From NCBI GenBank assembly GCA_030435675.1, contig CM059621.1, positions 12,090,001 to 12,154,000 of the forward strand: 64,000 bases of DNA, given 5' to 3'. This document shows positions 46,233 through 58,184 of this stretch, piece after piece. The notes under the pieces were generated by a model. That model was given only the letters and a program-made list of their open reading frames with translations, was not told the DNA's origin and made no database searches. Position 1 is the first letter of the stretch, and each line of letters begins with the position of its first letter. The translations under genes and the position numbers were made by a program. This DNA comes from Steinernema hermaphroditum. Its lineage: Eukaryota; Nematoda; Chromadorea; Rhabditida; Steinernematidae.

Positions 46233-47634
46233 CATATACCGAGAATTTTCTATGATTCAGTAAATTTACTGAGAAAAGTCGAGCAACAACTGAAGAGATT
46301 TCCAATATAAAGGTTGTAAAGATTTAGGATGCCACGTATGAAAATAAGTGGGTCAAGATCTTTACTTTAATCACTCCCAATCTGCGTATTACGTTACGGT
46401 ACTATCAAGATTCACTTGCTAACTTTGAAATTCAACCTCGTCTATTCATTGTTCTTTGAAGTAACATCTTCCTTTGTCAGACGGTCACAATGTCCGCCAA
46501 ATCCGAACGGTCATCAAAAGAAACGATTGTGAACACTTCCATCTGGAATTCAAAGAAACAAAAGACACATTTGGCTAGCAAGCGTTTCGAAATCAAAGTA
46601 CAGGGATTAGGCTGCTTCAGCAAGAGCCTACGCCCAAGCGCTCCCACGTGGCACAGCTACGTCAGCGGCGGAACTTTCACTGCGTAATTTAATGAGATCG
46701 CATGGAAAATGCCAATTTACACGAAACATTGCAGCAACTCACAAAAACCAAAGATCTAGCAAGTCGGAAAATGCTAAAAGTGTCGCCGTAGAATCTACTG
46801 AGATACGAGTGGAAGAGTAAGATGATCTCTGACGGTATGCTTATTAGATCGAGCTCTAGGAATTTAGTCTAGTTGCCAAGTTCTATAGTTCTAGTAATTT
46901 TTGACATTATCAAAGACTAGAAATTCATTGGGTTGGCACAATGACAATGGGACATTTTTGTAATGGTTGTTTATTATTAATATTTTCCGCCATTTCACTT
47001 CAAGGTATGCACAATTCTTACGGGCAACTACAAACAACTTCTCGAGCAAAAGGCGGACGCCGCGTTCGTAGAAAATGCTGGGGTAGGAGTCAAAAAGTGT
47101 TTTGGTCCAATGTTCGACCTCTTTGTCTTGTTTTAAGTGCTGGCCTCTGATGTCTCCGTTTACGGATGAGTACATATGGCGAGAGTGTAAGATAAGTAGC
47201 AAAGAAGGAATCTCTCAGCTGAACGTGGAGAGCCATTTGGGGGATAAACTTGAAAATGTGAGGTCTCAGGCACCATTGCTGAAGTGTGACTTTTTCAACA
47301 TTTGGCCTCTTTCTATAAATTAGAAGTGAGCTTGTGGAGCCGTTATATGGGTATGATAGCCGTGAGTGATAGCTATCTGCTGCATGTTCCCATTCTGTGT
47401 TACAGTACTTAACCAATTGGAAACGTTGGAGTTAAAGGAAAATGGTGATCCGAAAAGGCCATCTCTTTGAGATTTGAGATTAGCTCATGTTATGATATAT
47501 CGCGAACACAGCGATAGCTGCATTCGGTAGGTTAGACCCAACGGTGTGCGTCATTAAAGGCAGTTGACGTCCATCACACAATTATTACCATAGGAAACCC
47601 TTACATCATTTCGCATTTTGCCGTCTCTAAAGTC

Positions 47635-48420
47635 CTAGTGAATTTTCATCCTCTACAAGATGCTGCACAGAAAACAGGTGATCCTCATTACAAGGATGCG
47701 CCAAAAGGTCGTTTTAAGAACCACGGTCTTAAAAAACATAGTTTTAGGACCCCGGGCGTGGAGTAAAGTGGGGCGGGGGTAAAGTCATAGTGAAGTGGGC
47801 TTCCCTACAAGATGCCGCGAAAAAAATACGCGATCATCATTACAGGTATGGGTCAAAACATTGAAGTGAAGTAGGAGGTTTAGCGTGTGGTCCCGCAACG
47901 ATCTCCCTCAATAGCAGGAAACTACGGTAGATTTACATAAAATGACTTGTTTACCCCATTTTTCTCGGCTGGGGGGGGGGGGGGGGGGTAAATGGGGGTC
48001 TACTCGATAGAGCTCGCCTAGCTCTATGCAGCAGTGCATCGAAATTACTATGTTTCATTGCCGGATTTCGCCTAAGACGGTCAGATTCATTGGAAATCCT
48101 GCATAGTTCTTTTACTCCCACAAGTTGTGAATGTGGATTTTCCGCCTCTAGAAGATGCTGCAGAGAAAAGACGTGATGGTCATTACAGAAGTTGGACAAA
48201 AACTGAAAATAAGTAAATGTGGTCCCGCAACGATATCCCTCAATGGCAGGAACATACGGTAGAATTGCAAAATTGGCCAGTTTACTTCATTTTCCTTGGC
48301 TGGGGGGGGGGGGAGTAAAGTAGGGTCTAATCGATAGAGCTCGCCTAGCTCTATGCAGCAGTACATCGAAATTGCTATGTTTCATTGGCGGATTTCGCCT
48401 AAGAGGTTTCGTTTTGGACA
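47635..48420. repeat. Diverged tandem repeat with poly-G tracts
   Basis: A unit containing CTACAAGATGCTGCACAGAAA, a G-run next to GTAAAGT, and GATAGAGCTCGCCTAGCTCT recurs two to three times. G-runs are 18 G at 47971-47988 and 12 G at 48302-48313; a third unit has a broken run near 47770. Confidence 0.75.
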
Positions 48421-48523
48421 GCACGACTAATTTTTGCTCTCTAACAACTGTTTCTTTTGAATGTTTTTGTTTAACATCTTCCGAAAAATCCTGAGTTCCT
48501 GTCTAAAGTTTGTTCCGCCCTTT

Positions 48524-48556
48524 GACTCCAACCGGTTGGCCCAGCCGGTTGGAGTC
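48524..48556. repeat. Perfect 12-bp inverted repeat
   Basis: GACTCCAACCGG and CCGGTTGGAGTC flank a 9-nt loop. It is related to the palindromic block at 33925-34010. Confidence 0.7.
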
Positions 48557-49968
48557 AGCCGTTGGATTTTCTTCCGATTTTTGCATCCAAAGTTTCGAAA
48601 TCTGAATTCGAAAGTGTAGATCAATTATTTAACTACTCTATGCACACTGGCGAAGCAAATTTAGCCACCGATATTCGTGCTTATTCTGTCCATGTATGCT
48701 CCAGCCGTTGCGTGTGGCATTCCATCTCTGGTTCCTACCAAAGCGAGATGAATTCAAGAAGCTCGACGATTCCATGAAGAGTTTGACCTTGAAATACCTG
48801 TTCTCGATTGTACGAAACAGTCCCGTGTTCAGTTGTTCAAAATGCTCGAAAATGCAAAATGTTGTATGTCGCACCACGTGGACTTGGACCCTCTCAAAAT
48901 GGAACTGTGAGCGTGGCTTCTGCTCTGCTCATCATTAGAATCTCAGCTCTCTCCTCCTCCCAGTTTCCAGTTTTTATACTTCCCCTAAAACGAACTTCGA
49001 TTTCGTATAAATCCATTCTGCAGTTTGTTTCATAGAGACTCGTCCGAACCGATCTGAGGAATGCATGCATAATTTCCATTTTCAGTAGCTACGCTAGAGA
49101 TATTCACAAGCGAATAAGCGAACGTCAAAGTGCATGAGATCAGAACATCCATATTGGTGTTAAACTGTTGCGCACAGAGATAATCCCCGCTGTAATCTCC
49201 GGTAATCATGACCCTCTGTTTATTCTGCGGGTGTTTCACAGAAGTACGCGAAAACACGGCCGAGTTTACTCTGCGATGAACGATGCGTCCATCTGCCGCC
49301 GTGTCGCTTTCCCCGTGCATCACTAATTGCTCGTCTTATCTCTTTTCTTTAGAGGTGCACATCTCTCGCGTGCTTCATGTTCTTTCCACGCGACTCTTGC
49401 TCGATTCGCAGCTGGCGCCGTGTCAAATTCTTTCTTTCTGTTCTCTGGTCGATTTGGAGTTCGTATCGCAACTGTTTGGCATACAGATGGTCTTGTGCTA
49501 TTTTTAAAGATTTAAAAAGAAGTTTAAATATCATCCTTCACATCTGATGGTACACGAAGACTGATCGTCGTTACAGTATGTTTTCGCGCCCCTTAACACA
49601 TGGATAGTTTGGAGAAATTCGATTGTTAGATAACAGATCATCTGTTGGGTATGTTCTCATCGAGGTGCTCTCTTGCAATCCGTGTTATGTGCATGCGTTC
49701 TACCAGGCTGCTTTGTTCGTGTTATGCTAAGTCGACACTTTCTTTTTCACTTCAATGTCCTTACCGAGTTAACCATTTAGCAAGAACCTGCTAGGCTGAC
49801 AGATCACCTTTAGTGGGCGTTGTTTACGAGATAAGATTTTTAGATAAAGCGACAATATCAAAAATATTTGTTCTCAAATAAGGCACCTTCCGGTTTTGCA
49901 GGCATTTCGGAGTGCGTCCCTGATGTTGATGGGTATCTTTTAATTCCACTGATAATTTTCCAGGACCC

Positions 49969-52642
49969 ATGATACCCCTAATAGACAACGAACTTCTGAA
50001 TGTCATCCAAGTGGCATTAGGGTTCTTCTTCATATTCTGTGCTTTCAATAGCCAAGGATTCATAGAGGAAACCGTAATCAGCAACGCTTCCGATAGAGGA
50101 GACATCAGCAAGTATGCGGGCTATACAAGGTTACACTATAGCTGACCGTTCAAGGTCTAATGTTATCCTTAAGCTTGGCCATCATCTACGGAGTATTTAC
50201 CATTTCCAACTTTGCTGCAGCACCTGTCGTTCGCTTTATTGGTCCACGATGGGGAATGGTTTTTGGATCGTGCTGCTATGCAGCTTTCCAAGCCGGCTTT
50301 CTGCACCTTAATGAGACCTATCTATACGTTTCATCGGCCGTTATGGGACTGGGCGCCGCTGGTATGCGTCCTCATCGTATCCCATTTCGATGGAAGTGCT
50401 TTTCTAGTGCTCTGGACTGGACAAGGGAACTATTTGGCCCTCAATTCGACGGAAGCGAACTCGAAACGAAATAGCGGCGTCCTCTGGGGCATCTCCCAGT
50501 GCTGGTAAGTCACGTGAACCTTTCTTTACCGATCGATTTTGTCACCTCTTGCTGTGGTTTATGACTTCAACGGAATTGCAAAAAGAACGGACGGTGGGAA
50601 TGTGATAAGAGGTCACTGGTGTGTGTGACAGCTACTGGAAGGGCTGAGCAAAGCACGTGGAGAATGCTGTTTGCAAGGGCACGTGTTTCTGTGATAGCTG
50701 ATCTATGATTCTGTGAAAGAGCTACAAGTCTTGAAAGATCGCACAAAACGATTACTGAAACGGACGCATTTCCGACTAATCTTTTGGTATCACTTCCCTG
50801 ACCTTGGGTTTTTTGGTCCGCCTGCGAGGCCTGGCCTTTTTAACGCTTTTCGGAACCATGAAATAATGCTATCCATTTTTCGGTGCCCTCTAGTTCGTGC
50901 TGAAGTTCACGCATTGCTGCCAAAGATTTGATTTCATTCTGCTCCGCCTTTAAATATAAAGATATTGACTATTGACTCTAATGTGAACAGTACTGTAACA
51001 CATAGAAGTGACCTACATGAATGGACATGTATAGGAAAGCCATGACAAATCTTGCGACACACTCAGGACAAATATTCCGCAGAACTTAATCGTACCCTGT
51101 ATAATAGCTTTCAACTTCAATCTGGAACATGGATCACACCGAACCATGTTCTACTTAACGATCCACAGGTCAATAATTGAACATAAAATAATCCATAATA
51201 CACTTTCTGTAAGATCTGCATCGAACTCAAGAAATCAAAGCGTACCTGCGGTGCCTATCACCCAAACAAGCTAAGACTGTCTTGTTGAGACCCAAAATTT
51301 GAGACCCAAAAGGCAATTTTTCGAGACCCGAGGACGGAAAATTCCTCGGGGACCTCTAGACTAAAGACTTACACAGCTCGCATTTGAGCGCTGAGCGAGG
51401 TCAGCTGCACATAACTGCTTCCCTAATCACAAGGGTCTATCGTTTGCTACATTCCGATCCATACCGATCGGCGCGCAGAAGTTGACCTCGTGAGTTTTCT
51501 GACGCCGACTTGGAAATTGGAGGTTTTTTTTTTCACCGGTTTTTCACATATAGAGAAAACGCTAGTGAATGTTCCATTCTTTCAGTATCGCCTTTGGAGG
51601 AATATTCCTCTACCTTGTGTTCCGCAACGGCGGATCTCACATCTCTGACAACACGGTCAAAACCCTCTATGGAGTCTTCACGGCACTGTCGATCATCGGA
51701 GTTATCACCATCGCCTTGCTCAGAACTCCCCCACGCGTGGCCTCTGGTGAGAACGTGGACGAGGCTCTCGGCCATGGACAACTCCTGAGTGGGTACTTTC
51801 TCTCTCCGTTTCCCGCATCTCCGTTCAGTATCAACGTTCAAACTGATGATCACACCTGAGATGATCCTGATGGCTTTCGTTTTCATCTATACCGGCGTAG
51901 AGCTTAGCTTCTGGAGTGGGATATACCCAACGTGCATTTCTTTCACGAAGAAGTTCGGAACGAATACGAATGCGCTGCTTGGTTTGAACGCCATGGCTCA
52001 AGGGTTGGGACACTTCACAGGTGAGCAGAGCCCCCAGAGTAGCTTCCACCCATTCAGGTGGCCTCTTCTTCGGGATTCTCGGTGACAAAACGAGGCGATG
52101 GGGGAGAGAGCCAATCATCTGCTTGGCGACGGCTGTCCACATTGCGACGTTAGCCGGAGTTTATGCGAATATCCCTTCGAATGCGCCATTGGAGAAAACT
52201 GATGATACGAGTTTGATCGAACCAAGGTGAACCATTGGCTGTTATGTTGGCTGGGAAACATAGTTGTTTAGCATTCCTCTGGCTCTTGTTTGTGGAGGAC
52301 TTCTTTGCTTCGCTGATGCCTGTTGGAACACTCAAATCTACGGTTTCCTGGTCGACAACTTCAAGGGCAAAAGTGCGCAAGCTTTTGCAATTTACAAATT
52401 CTATCAGGTATGTGACGATAAGGCACCGTAGAAAAGGCCTCGGTTCGTTTCAGTCTGGCCTCGCCTGCGCCGCCTTCTTCTACGGCTCCAAACTTCAACT
52501 CGAGTGGCACCTCGTAATCCTCGCCGTCACCGTCGTTCTCGGAGCGATATCCTTCTTCTTGGCAGAACATCTGATGCGCAGAAGAAGCCTATCGGTGGAG
52601 CTGAAGCCACGAGAAAACGAAGTTTTCGATGAGCAGTTCTAA
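49969..52642 (+). CDS. UNC-93-like (MFSD11/UNC93A-type) membrane protein 1
   Basis: Eight exons (49969-50129, 50174-50361, 50408-50504, 51586-51788, 51829-52020, 52058-52226, 52272-52407, 52454-52642) join in frame to 444 residues. Family marks are FFFIFCAFNSQGFIEETVIS, SLAIIYGVFTISNF, VLWTGQGNYLALNSTEANS, KRNSGVLWGISQC, FGILGDKTRRWGR and CWNTQIYGFLVDNFKGKSAQ. Twelve helices of the major-facilitator fold are expected. C. elegans UNC-93 regulates a two-pore K+ channel; close MFSD11-like members have no firm substrate. It is the first of three tandem paralogs and the most intron-rich. Intron 3 is 1081 nt, far longer than the rest. An acceptor (TTTTCCAG) lies 5 nt before the ATG, suggesting trans-splicing. 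Confidence 0.88.
50505..51585 (+). other. Long intron 3 of UNC-93-like gene 1
   Basis: The intron is about 20 times the local norm. It holds no recognisable gene; GAGACCC is repeated several times near 51290-51330. It may contain an inserted or decayed element. Confidence 0.5.
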
Positions 52643-53349
52643 CTGCACAACGTGTAAATATTGATATAAACGAATAGTATTATTCTGCGGTAGCAAATGA
52701 AGACAAAACAGTTGCGGTGGGAGGACAGTAAACAGCAATAAATCAGGAAAACAATAGGAACCGCGTTCACGCGGAGCAGAAGATTGCAGTTACGCAACTG
52801 ACATGTTTTCGTACAGCGGTTGGTGGACGTCTTTTTTCCTTTTCTTATGGGGAAAGCTCGAGATTTCTTCCAATTACAGCTTCTATTTGCTTCGTTTAAG
52901 AACCTGTGGATTCTTTGGTTTATTTCGAACTATAATGGAGTCGGCGTGGACTGCTACAGCAAATGGAGCACTTCGAATGGAATTTCAATGAGACACAAAA
53001 AGGCTTCTGATCCTTCCGGTGTTTAATATTCGTGCACATGTGAGTGCAACGACCCGCTCGATCAAGTGACAAACGCTGCGATCGGAGCCATATGCACAGA
53101 AGAGAGCCCATTGTTTTCCCCTCATTGTTTGTGGCCCACAGCATATAGCCCATGTGTTTTGATTCCAGATCTTTGTGTCGCCGCTTCCGACGATAAACAC
53201 CGTGTAAATATTTACGAACAAAAATCACTCGTTCCCTTTTTCGGACATTGCATCCAGTCCTCCACGCGATTTGCATAATGCGGACGACGGTCTACATTTC
53301 GGTTCGATTTCAGAGCGAGTGCACCGTTTCCGAATCGCCAGTGTGCAGA

Positions 53350-54923
53350 ATGGGCGCTTTCGACCACGAGCTCCAGAATGTCGTTCAAACGGGCGTCGGA
53401 TTCCTCTTCATCCTTTTCGCCTTCAACAGTCAGGCCCTTATCGAGCAGTCCGTGATCACTACCGCCGCCCAGAAAGGAGACATCGACAAGTTCGCTGGAT
53501 ACCGGAGGTACCTTTGTTTGTGTAACGAACACCAAACACTTCTTCAGTTTGGCCATTCTGTACTTCTTCTTCTTTATCGGTAACTTCCCCGCGGTTCCCA
53601 TCATCGAACACACAAGTGCCAAATGGGCGATGATCGGTGGAGGCGTCTGCTACGCGCTGTTCCAGATCGGTTTTCTCTTTCTAAACGAGATGTACCTTTA
53701 CATTTCATCCGCCATTATTGGATTTGGAGCTGCCAGTAAGTGAACCTGAACAGCTAGAAGCATATGGTCATCGTTTAGTCTTGTGGACGGGTCAGGGAAA
53801 CTACTTGGCTCTGGTGTCCACAGGGGAGAATTCTCGTCGAAACAGTGGAATTCTGTGGGCGATATTTCAGTCGAGCATTGCGACCGGTGGCACCTTCCTT
53901 CTCGGAATATTCACCTTTGTGGCTTCTGGACAAAGCATCGAAGACGATGCCGTCAAGCTTCTCTATTCCATATTTACCGGCTTCAACGTCGTCGGCATTA
54001 TCATCCTGGCACTTCTGAGGAATCCTGTTCAAACCGAGCCGAAAGCGAAGATACGCACTAAGGAGACACTAGGTGTGAACAAATTAAGATCACAAACACA
54101 TTCATACTTAAGGCTCTACTTTCTATCTTATGAAGACAAAGAAGATGCTGCTTCTAGCCTTCGCCTTTGGCTTTACTGGTTTCGAAACGACCATGTGGAC
54201 AGGCGTGTTCCCCACCACTATCTCCTACACACAACGACTTGGCTCCAACACCAATGCTCTGATAGCCACTTATGCTATTGCCACTGGAACCGGCCAGATT
54301 ATCGGCGGTTTTGTTTTCGGAATTCTCGGCGAACAGACGAAACGCTTTGGAAGACACAACATTGTCCTGAGTGGAATGGTACTCCATTTGATCACTTTTC
54401 TTTTGATATTCGTCAACTTCCCGGCTGAAGCCTCTCTCGGCAAGACGGACAAAGGCGGATTCATTGAGCCCAGGTTGGCGAATCTATGAGGGTTGAACGA
54501 CAGATTGAATTCAGTATTCTGCTCGCAATGCTGAGTGGATTCCTTCTTGGCCTCTGCGATTCCATTTGGAACACTCAGCTCTATGCCTTCCTTGTCGACA
54601 ACTACAAAACCCAGAGCTCGCAGGCCTTTGCGCTTTTCAAGTCCTATCAGGTAGCCCCTTCTTAGAGCCTCCAGACCTTTTGTTCAAAGGCTCTCTGCGC
54701 CGCCAGCGCCTTCTTCTATGGCACCGTCATCAATCTCCACTGGCAGCTGCTCATCTTGGCCATAGCCGCTGTGCTTGGAGGGGCTGGATTTTATCTTTGT
54801 GAAATGGTCATCGAGAAGGAGCGAAAGAGTTCTTCTGCAGTCGAAGAACTGGATCCCGAGACGAAATCATACACCTACGCCGTTGATTTGGGACCGATTG
54901 AAGAGCGACGACCCTCGACGTGA
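53350..54923 (+). CDS. UNC-93-like (MFSD11/UNC93A-type) membrane protein 2
   Basis: Six exons (53350-53507, 53548-53735, 53779-54072, 54113-54473, 54515-54650, 54690-54923) give 456 residues. It matches the neighbours: FLFILFAFNSQALIEQSVIT, LAILYFFFFIGNFPAVPIIE, LWTGQGNYLALVSTGENSRR, GILGEQTKRFGRHN and LPLL-type helices, ending in a charged tail. Relative to gene 1 it lacks the introns after the WTGQGNYLAL exon and within the second half (exons 3+4 and 5+6 fused). It lies 707 bp downstream of gene 1 on the same strand; the gap is rather long for a typical operon. Confidence 0.9.
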
Positions 54924-55379
54924 ACAAGATGTGCAAAGTCGACATTTATTTGTGAAAATGAAAATTGTTTTAACATTATCTGCTGTCCATGGATGCAGAG
55001 GTGTGTTGATGCTCCCTACATGAAAAGTGACATACAAATGACATACCTGTCGATGCCTTATGGTAGTGCTGAGACAAAACGGAAATTGCTCATAACCTCA
55101 TGGTTGTTTCGAAACAGCATTAATTCATGATTCGCTCCAAAATTAGTGTCAGAATTTATAGCCACAGAAAATAGTGGTTAAAAGGGAGTGCCTACGGCGG
55201 TGTTCGCCTTAAATCTCCAATCCGATACGCAGCAATCGAAGGCGCCACGCGGGGATATGCCCTCAAAGTGCCGCTACAACGCACGTAACGCGTTTCTTCT
55301 CTTTTCTCCTCTCCTCGATTGAAAAAAGAGAGCAAAAAATCATATTCATTGTGATCCTTCCTACATCGATCTTTTGAAG
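54924..55379. other. Intergenic between UNC-93-like genes 2 and 3
   Basis: No gene was recognised. The segment leads into the duplicated block at 55380. Confidence 0.45.
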
Positions 55380-55803
55380 GAAAAGACTCAAGAGCGACAG
55401 AGATCATACGGGTGTTCGAATCAAATCTATATTGTCTTTAGTACGCAGTTATTCCGCAGCTTCGTTCTGCTGTTCTTTGGGCCAAGAGGAACCCTTTTTT
55501 GTGTACAGTGCCTTGTTCCGTATCTAAACGGTACTTATTCGTAACCTTACCATTTCCCTTCTGCAATTATTAGCAAAGTATTAGCTATTAATCACTATGA
55601 ATAACGCGTATAATCTTTACTCGCCAAAACGTTTATATGACACCACTGCATTAGTGTCATAAACGAATACGTCTTTCTTGCAAGTAAGCGGCTCAAGAAG
55701 CCAGTAAATAGGTTTAATTGTGTACAATATTGTTGGAGTAATTCGCTCGATTACTGCTCATGCCCGTCATAATGATCCTCTTAATCGTTTGTTTGGAGAG
55801 ACG
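55380..55803 (+). repeat. Duplicated block copy 1: 3' flank of a lost lysine-rich gene
   Basis: This matches 59225-59744, with indels in the first half and near-identity in the last 230 bp (TATGACACCACTGCATTAG through GTTTGGAGAGACG). In the other copy the block starts inside the last codons of the lysine-rich gene, so this one is the remnant of an equivalent gene whose coding part is gone. Confidence 0.85.
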
Positions 55804-56337
55804 CAAAAAATCACTCCAAGAAGAATGAGCTTTCTTTATGGCACAGTTGCAATGACGATGTCAAAGTAGTTTGGGACTAGAAATCTTCGCCGAAAGCTCA
55901 GAGTATCAAGAAAACTGCCCATGTTATACAGGCTCTGCAAGCTGCATGATTTCAAAGGTCCGATTGCTCTTTTGGAATTCGCCGATCTGCATGAATTATT
56001 CAGAAAAAAAGATGTGACGAACGCACGTCTGCTACGATTTTTTATTTCATTGTCACAAAACGCTATCCCCTGGAATATCTTCAGAACGGGTATCTTTCAC
56101 ATACAGCCATTCTTGACGTATGGTATGCATATGAACATGAAGACATTCTAGACGAAGCCACATTATGAGCGCCCTACCATCGGAGATGCAGTCGTCGACC
56201 CCCGCACATTGCGCGCCACGTTTTCGGGCGGAGTGGCTCTGCCCGTGAATCACTTAAAATCAAAAACCACGTGGCGTTTGGCGTGGCCGATGTTGTCTGC
56301 ATAAAAGGTTTCAGTCACTCCTTCCAGTGACAGTGAA
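55804..56337. other. Upstream region of UNC-93-like gene 3
   Basis: No gene is supported. A 76-codon plus-strand frame at 55921-56151 shows no features. Confidence 0.45.
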
Positions 56338-57982
56338 ATGGCGCCTACCGTAGACCTGGAGCTTCGAACGGTCGTCCAAGTCGGAATCGGCTTCTTCTGC
56401 GTTCTCTTTGCCTTTCTTACTCAATCTATCATTGAACAAGCGGTGATCAGCAGCGCTGCAGAGAGAGGAGACATAGGCGAACATGCTGGATACCTCTCCC
56501 TGGCCATCATTTACTTCTTTTTCTTCGTTGGAAACTTCGTCGCCGTTCCAGTTATTGAGTGTACGAACGCGAAATGGACTATGACAGCAGGGGCTGCCAG
56601 TTTTATCTTCTTCCAAGTGGGCTTCCTTCATCTGAAGGAGTATTACCTATACGCTTCGTCGGCAGTTCTAGGATTTGGATCAGGATGTAAGTGAATGCTC
56701 TTCACACTTCTAAGTTTCACGCCATTACGTTTAGTCTTCTGGACTGGCCAAGGTAGCTATCTCGCTCAGATATCGAAGGCCAAGAATTCCAGAAGAAATA
56801 GTGGAATTCTGTGGGCACTCTTCCAGTCGAGCATCGCTGTCGGAGGAATGTTTCTGCTGGCGATTTTCACATTTGTCTCAACCGAACAGAAGATTTCCGA
56901 AAGGACAGTTACTCTCCTATACACCGTATTCTCGGCTGCTAACGTAGTTGGAGTTCTGGTTTTGGCTCTGCTTCCAAACGCCACTACATACGGCGTCGAA
57001 CTACTTAACAGTCCTAGAAAGAACTTCGATGTTTTAGAAACATTTGGTAGCAAAAGTCGACATAAAACTAATACTGTGATATTCTTTCAGCTTCAATCTT
57101 CCATGTTTTGACGTCGAAGAAGATGTTCCTTATAGGCTTCGCCTTTTGCTTTACGGGCCTCTCCAACTCAATGTATTCTTCAGTCTACTCTACCGTAATT
57201 GCTTTCACGAAACGTCTCGGAACGAACACCAACGCCCTAATGGCGATCTACGCGATCGTCATGGGAAGCGGTCAAATCGTCGGTGGTTGCGTTTTCGGCC
57301 TTCTTGGCGAGAAGACAAAACGTCTGGGAAGGAAGAACATCATTATCGGCGGAATGGCCCTCCACCTTGCCACTTTCTCCGCCATCTTCGTGAATTTCCC
57401 TGCCGAAGCCTCGCTGAAAGCGACCGATGACGTGAGCCTGATCGAGCCAAGGTGAGCTGTTGGGTGGCGTCATGCAGAGACAATGTGGAAACGATTAAAA
57501 GAGCTTTAGTCGCCGTGAGTTTTTCGTCGCACGAAAGCGCTACGTGCGAAACCGGAGATTTCGACGCAAAGTTCAATGATCTTTTTTTCAGCATAACGAT
57601 CGCCATGGTGTGTGGATTCATGTTAGGATTAGGCGACGCCATCTGGAATACCCAGATATACGCATTTCTAGTTGACAACTACTCCACGAGAAGTTCTCAG
57701 GCCTTCGCTATCTACAAAGCTACTCAGGTGAAGCAGTGCTACAAGAATAAGACTGCAACGCGGCTTTAGGCGATTGCAAATTGTGCGGCGTTCTTCTATG
57801 GATCTTTCATCAACCTCACTGGACACCTTGCGATCATAACCGTGATGACAGTTCTTGGGGCGATTGGCTTTTACCGGTGTGAAACGATAATCGAAAGAGA
57901 GAAGGCAGAAAAAGAGAGAAGTCGGACATGTCACGGCAAAACGAACGATTTGTTTTTTATATATGAGAGGCCGTCCATCTAG
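56338..57982 (+). CDS. UNC-93-like (MFSD11/UNC93A-type) membrane protein 3
   Basis: Five exons (56338-56686, 56735-57046, 57091-57451, 57592-57727, 57770-57982) give 456 residues. Signatures include FFCVLFAFLTQSIIEQAVIS, SLAIIYFFFFVGNFVAVP, FWTGQGSYLAQISKAKNSRR, GLLGEKTKRLGRKN and IWNTQIYAFLVDNYSTRSSQ. Compared with gene 2 it also lacks the first intron (exons 1+2 fused), while exons of 361 and 136 nt are identical in length. Its first coding ATG follows an acceptor-like region near 56320. It is a multi-spanning transporter-like protein of unknown substrate. Confidence 0.9.
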
Positions 57983-58184
57983 TGATAAAAAAGAAAGTTA
58001 AGATGTGGATAGCACGGTGTCACTTCAAAGTCCCCAGTAGCTTCATCGTTTTCGGCTCATATTCCCCCAGAACCAGTCATATCTAGAGCAGCTGGAGGGA
58101 CTACGAGCTGCACCTTGCTCTGCAGATTCTTTTGTCTCAAAGGCAAGATGTCTAGACTCGTCTGATATCACTGGATGCCAGGAG

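Larger units (their letters stand above)
44311..46248 (-). mobile_element. Mutator-like (MULE) transposon with minisatellite ends
   Basis: The element spans 44319-46240, flanked on both sides by GAGAATTT (44311-44318, 46241-46248), an 8-bp target-site duplication. Terminal 22 bp match imperfectly in inverted orientation (GGT, five variable bases, GACAATAGATCCCC). Just inside each end lies an array of about nine 14-17-bp units, GGGACAATAGATCCC, the two arrays being inverted to each other. The interior carries a disrupted MULE transposase on the minus strand. Confidence 0.88.
46249..49968. other. Repeat-rich intergenic region
   Basis: No gene is supported. A 65-codon plus-strand frame at 46490-46687 begins MSAKSERSSKETIV but has no recognised features. 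Diverged tandem repeats with G-runs occupy 47635-48420. Confidence 0.45.
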
